A model generated the notes under the pieces. That model saw only the letters and a list, made by a program, of their open reading frames with translations. It was not told the DNA's origin and did not search any database. From Frankia nepalensis (GTDB taxonomy: Bacteria; Actinomycetota; Actinomycetes; Frankiales; Frankiaceae), in assembly GCF_016786325.1 (NCBI RefSeq), contig NZ_JADWYU010000154.1, positions 1 through 41,947 on the forward strand: DNA of 41,947 bases, written 5' to 3'. A program made the position numbers and the translations under genes. Shown here piece after piece: positions 1 through 8,131 of this stretch (positions are counted from its first letter, which is position 1; each line of letters opens with the position of its first letter).

Positions 1-67
1 CCCACCGGAACTGGCAGCCCTGCTTGACCACGTGAGCCACTCCCGCCCACTAGCCACCCCAACCTGA
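1..67 (+). CDS. possible C-terminal tail of an upstream gene
   Basis: An open frame enters from the left edge (frame starting at base 2) and stops with TGA at 65-67. About 21 residues are visible (PPELAALLDHVSH...). The composition is protein-like, but the piece is too short to assign a family. It could equally be a chance open stretch. Confidence 0.25.
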   Translation, partial: PPELAALLDHVSHSRPLATPT

Positions 68-139
68 CCAACCAGCGACTAGCCGACAAGCCGCCACGCA
101 CCGCCCGCCCATCCCACCCCACGCCACTGGACCGCGATC

Positions 140-685
140 ATGAACATCGACGACACCGACGGACCCGCCCTCGACGAGGCCGACCCGTCAGGGCAGGCCG
201 ACCCGGGCCTGCTGGACGCCCTCGTGTTCGCCCTCGCACCGCGTCTGTTCGCGATCGTCGCCGAGCCCGCGGACCCCGCCGACATCCACATCGCCGCCTG
301 GGGGCTCCAGTTCCCCGACGAGGTGGTCGTGGTCAGACCCGACGGACAGGTGACCGGCTCCTTCGCCTCTCTCGACCGCGCCCTGCGGATCTTCTCCTAC
401 CTGAGAGGGCGTTCCGGTGGCTGCCGAAGCCACCCGCAAAGCTCTCCTCACCTGCGAACTCACCGACATCCTCACCCTTGTCGTGACGTCGCACTGGAAC
501 CGCCTCGGAGTGGCCGCGGCGACCCGAGCGGCTCTCGCCCAAGCAGCGGCCAACGTCTACCTCCGACAAGACTGACGGCCACGGACACCGGTACCGAACA
601 CCACGGGACTGGTCGTCGGCGCGACCCTGACCGCCTTGCCGCGGTCAGGGCGTCGGCGCGCCGCCACTCATCCCACGACACCTAA
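140..685 (+). CDS. hypothetical protein, probably frameshifted after codon ~88
   Basis: The ATG at 140 opens a frame whose first ~88 codons look genuinely coding: an acidic N-terminus (MNIDDTDGP), then a small alpha/beta-like stretch with FPDEVVVVRPDG and LDRALRIFSYL. After about base 405 the product turns into Arg/Ser/Pro/His-rich sequence typical of out-of-frame GC-rich DNA. The gene therefore either ended near 404 before an indel or was fused to the next small ORF. No family is recognised. No good ribosome-binding site precedes the ATG, so the start is uncertain. Confidence 0.4.
   Translation: MNIDDTDGPALDEADPSGQADPGLLDALVFALAPRLFAIVAEPADPADIHIAAWGLQFPDEVVVVRPDGQVTGSFASLDRALRIFSYLRGRSGGCRSHPQSSPHLRTHRHPHPCRDVALEPPRSGRGDPSGSRPSSGQRLPPTRLTATDTGTEHHGTGRRRDPDRLAAVRASARRHSSHDT
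417..575 (+). CDS. small hypothetical protein (52 aa)
   Basis: A GTG at 417 follows a GAGAGGG purine box at 403-409, and the frame stops at TGA 573-575. The product (VAAEATRKALLTCELTD..., ending NVYLRQD) is helical and has normal composition, unlike the overlapping tail of the frame that starts at 140. It may be an independent small gene coupled to that one, or its C-terminal half after a one-base indel. Function unknown. Confidence 0.4.
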   Translation: MAAEATRKALLTCELTDILTLVVTSHWNRLGVAAATRAALAQAAANVYLRQD

Positions 686-1167
686 CAGGGGCCCGAGTCC
701 AGCGGTCTTCTTGTTGCCGTCGCCGTCGGTCCTGGGAGAGCGGCCTGGCTCCCAGCGGCGACGCGCCACTCACGCAGATCTCCGCCGCGCGCCCCCAGCA
801 ATCACCACGACACGGCGCTCCCGTTGCCTGATGGTGACGATGGCGGGCGCGTGCCTGCCCGCACCTGTCGCCTGCCGCGCGCGAACTAACGCACCGCCTG
901 GCGCCGAACAGATCGCACCGCCTCGCGCCATTTCGGCAGCTCATCGGACTCTTGGCAGCCGAAGAAAATGTTCGCGGTGGGGGAATGACATGTACCACCA
1001 GGCTAAGTGATCATTGTGGTGCCTGCCGTCCTCGTGGAGAGGGCGGTGTCGTGGACGACTGGTGCCGCCGGCTCGGGCCCGCAACGGCTGATCATTGAAG
1101 TGATCTTGTCATTTCTGGAACGGTGGACCAGCGCCGGTCTGCGGGGTTGATCTGGAGGGGATACGGT
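576..1167. other. intergenic region upstream of the first XRE regulator
   Basis: No credible gene is seen on either strand; the open frames here are Arg/Ser-rich. The 3' half holds three TGATC elements: TGATCATTG at 1008-1016 and 1089-1097, and TGATCTTG at 1101-1108. These could be operator half-sites. The ribosome-binding site GGAGGGG at 1154-1160 lies just before the GTG of the next gene. Confidence 0.4.
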
Positions 1168-2703
1168 GTGAGTAGGCACAGTCTGCGGGTGGAGCAGGAG
1201 GAGTTGCGGGCGCGGATGCGTGCGGTGGGCATGTCGCATGACGAGATCGCGATCGAGTTCGCCCGCCGCTACCAGCTGCGCCCCCGCGCGGCCCACCGGG
1301 TCGCGCATGGCTGGACCCAGATGCAGGCCGCGAACCACATCAATGCTTACGCCGCCCGCGCCGGCCTCGACCCCCAGGGCACCGCGCCCATGACTGCTCC
1401 GCGATTGTCGGAGCTGGAGAACTGGCCGCTGCCGAACAACCGCCGCCGGCCCACCGCCCAGATCCTCGCCCTGCTCGCCGAGGTCTACGACACCAGCATC
1501 CACAACCTCATCGACCTCGACGACCGCGAACACCTCACCCCCGCCGACACCCTCCTCATCGACACCGCGCGCCGAGGCCATCGATCGCCGGGGTCACCGC
1601 CTGCGGACCCGTCCTCCAGGCAGGCCGGTCCCGGCTTCGAGTCAGGACATCGCGGTGGCGCTCCCAAGCGGCGGCGTCTCGATGCAACTGCTGGGAACAT
1701 CGAGTGGGTGGATGCTCTCGGCCGCCGCGGGTTCACCTTCCTCGCCGGATCAGCCGTCGTGGCGGGTCTTGTCGGCACCGGGCGCGCCCGCCATGTCGAC
1801 CCGGCGCTCGTCTCCTACTTCGACAGCCAGCTGAAGGGCCACTACCACGCGGACATGCTGCTCGGCTCCGGCGCACTGATCGGCACGGTCGCCTCCCAAT
1901 GTGAGATCATCGCGCAGTTGGTGGACTCGGCGGACGGATCGACCCGTCAGCGCATGGCGAAGGTCGGCTCGTCGTTCGCCGCGTTCGCGGCCTGGCTGTG
2001 GCTCGACGCCGGCGATCCGGCCGCAGCGATGCGCTGCCACGACGCTGCGCTGGAACTGGCCCACCGCTGCGGGGAGCGTGATGCTGTCGCCTGCGCACTG
2101 GTCGACCGAGCGATGGCCTTCACCGACCTGGGAAACGCGGCGGCCGTGATCGACCTGTGCCAGGCCGCGCTGGTCGACGCGCGGCGTCTCTCGCCCGAGG
2201 TCCAGGTGTTCGCTTTGCAGCAGCAGGCACACGGTGCCTCGCTGCGCGGCGACCGCCGGCAGGTCGATCTCCTGCTTGATCAGGCTGGCCGGCTCGTGGA
2301 TCACGTCGACGTCGAGGAGTGGGGGACGGCCTGCCGCCGCACCGACGGCTACGTCGAGGTGCAGCGCGCCACCTGCTACGGCCGGCTCGGTCTCGCCGAC
2401 GACGCCGACCGTCTCTGGCAGCAGATCATCCCCTCCGCACCCCCGTCAGCCCGCCGCGACGTCGGGGTGTGGTCGGCGCGCCACGCGGTCGCCGCCGCAC
2501 GGCAGGGAGAACCGGAACGGGCATTGGAACTCGCGCGCCAGGCGAGCGCGCTCGCGGTGGAGACCGGCTCCGCACGCGCCCGGCGGGAACTGGACACGGT
2601 CGCGGCGGCGATGGCCCCGTGGCGTGCTCACCCCGTCGGCCAGGATCTGGCGGACGTGCTCACGCCCATCACGATCGACGAGCCAGGGAGGGATCATGGC
2701 TGA
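1168..2703 (+). CDS. XRE-family transcriptional regulator with TPR-like C-terminal half
   Basis: A 511-residue regulator. I chose GTG 1168 because GGAGGGG sits 7 bases upstream and the paralogue at 15267 starts at the same aligned point (xSRxS.RVEQEE). Residues ~6-130 form the helical, DNA-binding-like N-terminal module common in actinobacterial XRE/TPR proteins (RLSELENWPLP; LLAEVYDTS). A Ser/Pro/Gly linker follows, then a hydrophobic stretch near residues 187-203 (FTFLAGSAVVAGLVG). About 300 helical residues with Ala-rich TPR-like repeats come next (AACAL...ALELA; ERALELARQA). The N-terminal module is nearly identical to that of the second regulator, while this C-terminal half is unrelated to it. 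The gene overlaps the pterin dehydratase by 8 bases, so the two are probably co-translated. Ligand and targets are unknown; control of the neighbouring operon is an inference. Confidence 0.85.
   Translation: MSRHSLRVEQEELRARMRAVGMSHDEIAIEFARRYQLRPRAAHRVAHGWTQMQAANHINAYAARAGLDPQGTAPMTAPRLSELENWPLPNNRRRPTAQILALLAEVYDTSIHNLIDLDDREHLTPADTLLIDTARRGHRSPGSPPADPSSRQAGPGFESGHRGGAPKRRRLDATAGNIEWVDALGRRGFTFLAGSAVVAGLVGTGRARHVDPALVSYFDSQLKGHYHADMLLGSGALIGTVASQCEIIAQLVDSADGSTRQRMAKVGSSFAAFAAWLWLDAGDPAAAMRCHDAALELAHRCGERDAVACALVDRAMAFTDLGNAAAVIDLCQAALVDARRLSPEVQVFALQQQAHGASLRGDRRQVDLLLDQAGRLVDHVDVEEWGTACRRTDGYVEVQRATCYGRLGLADDADRLWQQIIPSAPPSARRDVGVWSARHAVAAARQGEPERALELARQASALAVETGSARARRELDTVAAAMAPWRAHPVGQDLADVLTPITIDEPGRDHG
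1185..1557 (+). repeat. copy 1 of a 373-bp repeat (regulator N-terminal module)
   Basis: This stretch aligns without gaps to 15284-15656, with about 19 mismatches counted by eye. Identity begins 17 bases after the start codon and ends abruptly after the codons for ADTLL. Most mismatches are synonymous. It encodes the DNA-binding-like half of both XRE/TPR regulators. Confidence 0.9.
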
Positions 2704-2995
2704 GGCGCTGTCCAGGGAACAGATCGAGGAACACCTCAAGACGCTGGACGGATGGACGACCGACGGCCGGCGCATCGAACGGCTCTACTCGATACCCCAC
2801 ATCCAGGGCGCGGCGTTCATCACGCACATCGCCGCCATCCAGAACGACATTGGCCACCACTCCGACGCCACGCTCGGCTACAAGACCGTGCACGTGTCCA
2901 TCAGCTCCAGCGACATCGGCGGCTACGTCGCCGAGCACGACATCGAGCTTGCCAGGCGCATCCAGGCAATTGCGTCAGCACATGGAGCAGGATAA
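2696..2995 (+). CDS. 4a-hydroxytetrahydrobiopterin dehydratase (pterin-4a-carbinolamine dehydratase)
   Basis: The 99-residue product has the full length of a PCD/DCoH protein. The family signature is visible: IQNDIGHHSDATLGYKTV with the histidine pair H54-H55, then strand VHVSISSSDIGG and the final helix DIELARRIQAIA. The family dehydrates 4a-hydroxy-tetrahydropterins, recycling the cofactor of aromatic amino acid hydroxylases; some relatives act as folate-salvage or transcription co-factors. ATG 2696 overlaps the end of the XRE regulator by 8 bases. No pterin-dependent hydroxylase lies nearby. A pterin-type enzyme next to a queD-containing operon is suggestive, but any role in that pathway is inference. 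Confidence 0.9.
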   Translation: MAEALSREQIEEHLKTLDGWTTDGRRIERLYSIPHIQGAAFITHIAAIQNDIGHHSDATLGYKTVHVSISSSDIGGYVAEHDIELARRIQAIASAHGAG

Positions 2996-3207
2996 GGAAC
3001 AGGCCATGCGCCAAATTCAACACCGCTACGGCGCGCGGGCAGGAATTCCCGTCGTCGTCATAGATTCTTGAAGATTATCCCTCTGGGTAGACGTCGTGCT
3101 CCTCTCGCCACAGCAGGCGTTCCGGTCAGAACTGGCGGGTTCTATTTTATGGCCTCACACAGTCATCCGCCTACGGCCCGCGTTGTACACAATACTGGGC
3201 CGATGGG

Positions 3208-4848
3208 TCAGGTGAGTTTGGCGGGGTGGGTCGGCCGCTCGTGAATTGTTTCCCGGTCCTCAAGGGCTACCAGCCGGCTAGGGAGGGGGCCTGCATCGGT
3301 AGGCCAGGCAATTCTTCCGAGTCCCGGGAGGCGGTATTCCTGGTAGCCGGTCGGCAGTGGCGGGAGCGCTGGCTCTTCGCTGGGTTGGAAAGCGCCGACG
3401 GGTGGTTGGGCCGCATGTGAGGCGGCTTCGGCGTCGTTGCGTAGGAGCGGTAGTTCATCGCCCGAGAGATGGAGAAGGAGAGTGGCCGCTCGTCCGTCGA
3501 GGGGGATGGATGTCGGTCGGGTTTGCGTGACGACAGCCGCGCCGGCGAGTGCTGGTGGCTGTCGGCGTGGTGGTTCTTCGGCGGTGACGGCGAGTCGGGC
3601 CGTGCCCGCTGTTCCGTCGACGGTGAGATGGGTGCCGGGCGTGACCTTGAGGAGTTCGCGGGGCAGGGCGGTCACGCAGGGGATGCCGATTTCGCGGGCG
3701 ACGATGGCGGCGTGAGAGAGCGGCCCTCCGGATGTCGCGGCGATCGCCGCTGGGCTGGCCAGGAGAGCCGGGAGCGCTTCAGGGCCGATGTTGTCGCAGA
3801 TGAGTACGGCTCCGGCCGGTATTTTGTCCGTGAGGGCTATGGCCTCGTGACGCTGGTGATGGGCGGGGCCGGTGCCGCGGCCAGGTGCTGCGGGAATGCC
3901 ATGCCAGATCGAGTCGTCGCCGTGCGGCGCATTGTCGGCGGGGTCGGGGACGGGGCTGGTGAGCGGGCGTGCCTGAAGGATATGGATGGTGTCGTCGGCA
4001 GTTACGGCCCACTCGATGTCGATGCGGTCGAGGTTGAGCACCGCGGCGGCACGGCTGGCAAGACGGAGAAGACGGTTCCGGGTCGATGTGGTGAGCAGGT
4101 GGGCGTCAGGGATCGGAGCGGGAGCGTAGAGGTGGAGCAGGCCGGCTGCCGAGGTTTGGATCTTGGCGTGCTGTGGTGGTTGTCCGTGGGCTACGGGCAG
4201 GGCGATCCACTCGCCGGGTGGCTGGCGGAGCTCGTCGGCGGCGCCGGGCAGAAGGATCACATCCTGCTCGGCCGGCGTCGGGCTGTCGCTGGTGCTGTGG
4301 TGGCGTTCGCCGCGCTGGCTTCCGTCGACTACCGGTAGCGCGAGGCCGCGGACAGCGTCGAGGGCCCACGGCGCAAGGTCGTCGGCGTCGCAGGTGGCGG
4401 CCAGTACCCCTGCGGCGTGCGGACGGATGGCTGGTTGGAGGAGAACTGCGAGGTGTGGGGTGGGGCGTACGTCGCGGTGCGCGGCGTAGGCGGCGAGTGC
4501 AGGCGTGTTTGCGGAGGCGCGCACCTCGTGGATGGCAGCGAGAAGTGCCTCGGGATGGGTGGGGGTGAATCGGGAGGTGTGGAGACCGGCGAAGGACGCC
4601 TCGGGACCGTCTTCCGCAGGCGCTGAGGAGCGGGCGACGAGGCCGTAGCGGGTGTCGACGGAGGTTGCCCAGTCCAGCACGGTGAAGACCGCGCTCGCGA
4701 GCTGGTCGTCTGGGAAACCGGCGGGCAGGACGAGTCCGTGGGGTACGGGTAGGCCATGGTGGATCAGTGTCGCGAGGGCGGTGGCCTTGCGGCCGTGCCG
4801 GACAGGGTCGGTGGCGTCGGCCAGCCTGGTGACCTCAACGGCGTGCAT
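3208..4848 (-). CDS. PEP/pyruvate-binding ATP-grasp protein with phosphohistidine domain (RPH/PpsA-like)
   Basis: The 546-residue product has a PPDK/PpsA-type ATP-grasp domain over ~1-300: RKATALATLIHHGLPVP with K21, VARSSAPAEDGPEASFAG with R73, and DIEWAV...ILQARPLT at ~277-297. The swivelling phosphohistidine domain follows at ~340-420, with SGGPLSHAAIVAREIGIP and H379 as the likely phosphocarrier. The C-terminal ~125 residues are unrecognised. No PEP-binding TIM barrel is present, which matches rifampin-phosphotransferase-like enzymes (ATP to phosphorylated substrate plus AMP and Pi) better than PEP synthase. RPH enzymes carry a large substrate domain between these two parts. It is missing here, and the overlapping upstream gene (14-base overlap) may supply it. 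Substrate unknown. Confidence 0.85.
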   Translation of the reverse strand: MHAVEVTRLADATDPVRHGRKATALATLIHHGLPVPHGLVLPAGFPDDQLASAVFTVLDWATSVDTRYGLVARSSAPAEDGPEASFAGLHTSRFTPTHPEALLAAIHEVRASANTPALAAYAAHRDVRPTPHLAVLLQPAIRPHAAGVLAATCDADDLAPWALDAVRGLALPVVDGSQRGERHHSTSDSPTPAEQDVILLPGAADELRQPPGEWIALPVAHGQPPQHAKIQTSAAGLLHLYAPAPIPDAHLLTTSTRNRLLRLASRAAAVLNLDRIDIEWAVTADDTIHILQARPLTSPVPDPADNAPHGDDSIWHGIPAAPGRGTGPAHHQRHEAIALTDKIPAGAVLICDNIGPEALPALLASPAAIAATSGGPLSHAAIVAREIGIPCVTALPRELLKVTPGTHLTVDGTAGTARLAVTAEEPPRRQPPALAGAAVVTQTRPTSIPLDGRAATLLLHLSGDELPLLRNDAEAASHAAQPPVGAFQPSEEPALPPLPTGYQEYRLPGLGRIAWPTDAGPLPSRLVALEDRETIHERPTHPAKLT

Positions 4849-5719
4849 CGGCGTCAGCTCCTTGGAGATCGGCTGCGGCGATCCGGCTTGGGTCTGTGCC
4901 GGTGAGGTCGCACCAGGCGTGCGCTGCGGTCAGAAAGCGTTCGCGTAGTTCCTTACGGCGCTCCTCGCTGTCGGCCGCCCACCCCAGGAGCAAGGCCATT
5001 GCGCGGATCTCCGTGACGACTTGGTCGTTGCCGGCCGCCGCGAGGAGGGCGGCGGTGGTCCACGCTTCGCGCCGGCGAGCGGCCCGCGTGCGCTGTGCGA
5101 TCAGGCCAGCTGCCGGGGCGGCCTGTTCCTGCTGTCGAGCCGCCATCTCGACGTCCAAGGCGGTCGCCGCTTCCGACTGGCGGGGGAGCTGCATCTGGGT
5201 GGCCAGGATGTGTCCGGGCGCGGCGGGAAGCTGGAGCGCCGACAGGCAGATCAGCGCGGCGTCGCGGGAGCCGAACAGATCGGCGAGTAGGCGTTCCCAG
5301 TGGTCTTCGGGGAGCAGCCAGTTCACGATGTGCGTCGCGTTGACCCTCGTGAACGCTGCGGTCGCTGCCGCGAGCGCTCGCGTGAGATCGCCGACGTCGC
5401 CTCGCCGCCTGGCATCGTCAACGCGGTCGAGGACGGCGCCGGCGACGTCCCGGTCGTGGGTGGCCCGAGTTATCAGGTTGACGGCATAGTCCAGTCTGGC
5501 GAGCTGGCGGTGCCAGGCGCTTGTCAGGTCGCGGTGGGTCGGCTCGGGGATGTCGACGATGCCCGCGCGGCGGAGCTGGCCATACGGCATGGGGTCGTCC
5601 ATGAGGATCAGGGGCCACCGAATGAGAGCCTCGGTGTAGAGGTCCCACTCCAGGTGGCTGGCCTGGGGGCGGGTCCGCTCGTAGTCGCAGGTCAGGACCC
5701 CGTTCCAGACGGGTTCCAT
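4835..5719 (-). CDS. helical hypothetical protein, coupled to the ATP-grasp/phosphohistidine protein
   Basis: A ~294-residue, mostly helical protein with no family I recognise. Distinctive parts are LEWDLYTEALIRWPLILMDDPMPYG near the N-terminus, a Trp-rich HIVNWLLPEDHWERLL, and a basic/Ala-rich C-terminal half. Start: ATG 5717-5719 has GGGAGG about 5 bases upstream, whereas the in-frame GTG at 5725 abuts that box. Its last 14 bases overlap the following gene, so co-translation and a shared complex are likely. By position it could be the missing substrate-binding part of a split RPH-like phosphotransferase, but I cannot show homology to that domain. Confidence 0.75.
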   Translation of the reverse strand: MEPVWNGVLTCDYERTRPQASHLEWDLYTEALIRWPLILMDDPMPYGQLRRAGIVDIPEPTHRDLTSAWHRQLARLDYAVNLITRATHDRDVAGAVLDRVDDARRRGDVGDLTRALAAATAAFTRVNATHIVNWLLPEDHWERLLADLFGSRDAALICLSALQLPAAPGHILATQMQLPRQSEAATALDVEMAARQQEQAAPAAGLIAQRTRAARRREAWTTAALLAAAGNDQVVTEIRAMALLLGWAADSEERRKELRERFLTAAHAWCDLTGTDPSRIAAADLQGADADARR

Positions 5720-5889
5720 GGCCACCTCCCGTACTGCTTCCGGGTACGCGACGCCTGATGGGCCGACGGCGTACCGGTGTCTTGGCGTGGGTGTGGGGTG
5801 TCGTGTCGGGATCGGTTGGGGGCGGTATGGGAGGCTCGCGCCATTCCTGCGAGGGCGCCGGCGAAGGCGGGAGCGGAGAGAAACAGGCG

Positions 5890-6378
5890 ATGATCAAAGA
5901 GGCGACGGCGACGGTCTTCGTTTTTCGCCAGAGCGAGGACGCGGGCTGGCGGGTGGCGATGATGTGGCATCCGCGGTTTGCGGGCTGGATTCCGCCGGGA
6001 GGTCACGTCGAGGCGGACGAGAGCCCGGCGGAGGCCGCGGTCCGGGAGGTCGTCGAGGAGCTGGGTTGCCGCACGCGCCTGGTTGCCGGTCCCGCGACTC
6101 CGCTGCCGGACGGTTTCCCGCACACGCCCGTGGTGGCGCCCTGGTGGATCGTGGAGATGGCCGCGAGCCCGGACAGCCACACCCGCGAACGGCACGTCCA
6201 CGTCGACCATGTCTTCGTCGCGCTCTGGGACGGTGATGTGCAGCCCCCGGAGACGAGGGTGCACTGGTTCGACGAGCAGGAGCTCGCCGACGGGGCGGAC
6301 ATCGCCGAGGACTCCCGATTGCAGGCCAAGGAACTGTTCGCCCGCATCAGCGAAGTCGAGGAACTCACGCACAGCTGA
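5890..6378 (+). CDS. Nudix hydrolase
   Basis: The 162-residue product carries a canonical Nudix box: GHVEADESPAEAAVREVVEELG, matching Gx5Ex7REUxEExGU, at about residues 37-59. A preceding strand (VAMMWHPRFAGWIPPGG) and a later VHWFDEQEL complete the fold. ATG 5890 is chosen over upstream in-frame codons because the extension is Gly/Arg-rich and GGAGAG lies ~10 bases upstream. The family cleaves nucleoside diphosphates linked to another moiety. The gene is divergent from the helical-protein gene and ends 11 bases from the convergent end of the ten-gene operon. A role in sanitising or hydrolysing the operon's nucleotide intermediates is inferred only. Confidence 0.88.
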   Translation: MIKEATATVFVFRQSEDAGWRVAMMWHPRFAGWIPPGGHVEADESPAEAAVREVVEELGCRTRLVAGPATPLPDGFPHTPVVAPWWIVEMAASPDSHTRERHVHVDHVFVALWDGDVQPPETRVHWFDEQELADGADIAEDSRLQAKELFARISEVEELTHS

Positions 6379-6389
6379 CACGGTCCGCA

Positions 6390-7058
6390 TCAGAACAGCG
6401 ACTGCTGAGTGGTAGTGTCCGTCGGTTCCTGCGTCGCTCGTTTGGGCGGTACGCCGCCGAGGCGGTCGAGGTCGGCGAGGGTGGACCATCGGCCGGTGGC
6501 GGCGCCGTCGGTAAGCAGACGCCCGAACAGCGCGATGGTCAGCTCCACGTCGGGCAGGGCGCGGTGCCGGTTCGGGGGCAGTGGAATGCCCAGGTGATGC
6601 AGCACCGTGTCCAGGCTGTGGGATCGCAACTCGGGGTAGGCGATTCGGGCGAGGCGGACGGTGCACAGCAGCGGTGTTGTGGCCAGCCGGGGGCAGTGTT
6701 CGTGTTGGCGGGCGATCAGACCTGCCTCGGTGGGCGCGTGGTGGGCGACCAGTCGGTAGGGCGGCGCGGTCAGGCGGGCGTCGAGAGCGGCCATGACCTG
6801 CGAGGCTGGTCGTTGGGCGCGCAGCTCCGTGGCGGTGATGCCGGTCTGAGCGACGTCGAACGGGGTGACGGCGACGTCGTCAGGTGGCCGCATCAGGGCG
6901 CTGAACCGTCCGGTCTCGGCCCAGTGGCGGGTGCAGAAGGAGCCGGCGACCGCCGCGACCTCGATCGGTTCCGCGGGCCGGCCTTTAGGGGTGAGCGCCT
7001 CGAAGTCGATAACGACGAACGTGTGGCCCAGGAATGCGGGGTCGTCGAGGGTCACCAT
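6390..7058 (-). CDS. 3'-5' exonuclease of the DEDDh family
   Basis: The 222-residue product shows the three exonuclease motifs: ExoI FVVIDFEAL (D18, E20), ExoII RLVAHHAPTEAGLI, and ExoIII HRALPDVELTIALF (H165, D170). In ExoII the usual second Asp is a Glu (E111), which may change metal use or activity. The family removes nucleotides from 3' ends of DNA or RNA (DnaQ/RNase T-like). ATG 7058 overlaps the aminotransferase stop by 7 bases. It is the last gene of the queD-to-exonuclease operon, an unusual place for a nuclease and a hint that the operon's product may meet a nucleic acid or oligonucleotide. Confidence 0.85.
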   Translation of the reverse strand: MVTLDDPAFLGHTFVVIDFEALTPKGRPAEPIEVAAVAGSFCTRHWAETGRFSALMRPPDDVAVTPFDVAQTGITATELRAQRPASQVMAALDARLTAPPYRLVAHHAPTEAGLIARQHEHCPRLATTPLLCTVRLARIAYPELRSHSLDTVLHHLGIPLPPNRHRALPDVELTIALFGRLLTDGAATGRWSTLADLDRLGGVPPKRATQEPTDTTTQQSLF

Positions 7059-8131
7059 GCCGATACCTCGCTCTTGATCAGAGTCGCGATCTGGGCGAGG
7101 CGCGCGTCGTCGTCCGGGACCGGGACCGCGAGCAGGGAGTCGACCGCGTGTGCGGCGTGGGGGCAGAGCGCGGGATGCAACGGGCGGCAGGCCGGATGCA
7201 GGTGGGCGGCGCGCAGGTCGAAGGTTCCGACGCTGTTGATGACGCCGACCTCGGCGAGGTGGCGGCACAGCCGCCGCGGTCGCGGCAGCAAGATCCGCCA
7301 TAGTGCGCTGTATCCGTTGGGCTGTTCCCCTGCTGCGACCGGTATGGGGGCCAGGCCGGGAACATCGCCGACGAGATCGACCAGACGGTTCGCGGCGTGC
7401 CGGCGGCGGGCGAGTCGCTTGTCGAAGCCGGCGAGGCTGACTCGGGCGAGCGCGGCGAGTGGCTCGGCGAGTCGGTAGTTCGTGCCGAGGCGAGACAGCG
7501 CCGGCTGGCCGGCGGCAGAGATCTGCCAGTGGGTCTGGAACGCGGCGGCGCGGGCCGCCAGGTCCGGGTCGTCGGTAAGGAGGTAGCCGCCCTCACCGGA
7601 CGAGATCAACTTTCCGTCTTTGAGGGAGAAACAGCCTGCCCTCCCAATGGTGCCGAGGAGCCGTCCGCGATACCGACTGCCGTGTGCCTGGCAGGCGTCC
7701 TCGATGAGATCCAGCCCGGCGCTTGCGGCCAGCTCGGCGACGGCGCCCAGGTCGCCGGACCGGCCGCCGAGGTGGATGGGAAGCAAGGCCCGCGTCCTGT
7801 GCGTGATCTTTGAGGCCGCGTCGGCGAGGTCCAGAGGCTCGCCGTCCGGCCCGGCGTCGACGAACACCGGACGTGCGCCCGCCTGCACGACGGCAGCCAC
7901 GGTCATGATCACGGCGAGCGCTGGGAGCAGGACCTCGTCGCCCTCGCCGATGTCGCACGCGACGAGCGCCGTGTGCAGGGCCGCCGTTCCGGAGGAGACC
8001 GCGATCGCATGCGCAACGCCATGCATGGCGGCTAGCTCGGCTTCCAGCAGAGCTGCCTGCTCGCGGCCGACCGGATCGGGCATCCGCGCAACGACCCGTT
8101 CGAGTAACGCCATCGGATCTTGGGTGTTCAC
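7052..8131 (-). CDS. DegT/DnrJ/EryC1/StrS-type PLP-dependent aminotransferase
   Basis: A 359-residue fold-type I sugar aminotransferase. Visible hallmarks are AIAVSSGTAALHTAL (phosphate-binding turn), LIEDACQAHGS (PLP-pyridine Asp) and CFSLKDGKLISSGEGGYLLT, whose second Lys is the likely Schiff-base residue. Late motifs TNYRLAEPLAALA and VPVPDDDARLAQI also fit. The GTG at 8131 overlaps the radical SAM stop as GTGA and is preferred; ATG at 8113 is an alternative, six codons shorter. The family transaminates nucleotide-linked keto sugars (or dehydrates them in some subtypes). In this operon, with a glycosyltransferase and a PIG-L deacetylase, it implies an amino-sugar step. The exact substrate is unknown. 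Confidence 0.9.
   Translation of the reverse strand: MNTQDPMALLERVVARMPDPVGREQAALLEAELAAMHGVAHAIAVSSGTAALHTALVACDIGEGDEVLLPALAVIMTVAAVVQAGARPVFVDAGPDGEPLDLADAASKITHRTRALLPIHLGGRSGDLGAVAELAASAGLDLIEDACQAHGSRYRGRLLGTIGRAGCFSLKDGKLISSGEGGYLLTDDPDLAARAAAFQTHWQISAAGQPALSRLGTNYRLAEPLAALARVSLAGFDKRLARRRHAANRLVDLVGDVPGLAPIPVAAGEQPNGYSALWRILLPRPRRLCRHLAEVGVINSVGTFDLRAAHLHPACRPLHPALCPHAAHAVDSLLAVPVPDDDARLAQIATLIKSEVSAW

Noticed and set aside
7059-7301. Upstream extension of the exonuclease reading frame
   Set aside because: Lies inside the aminotransferase gene in another frame and is Arg/Pro-rich; ATG 7058 overlaps the aminotransferase stop as expected for coupling.
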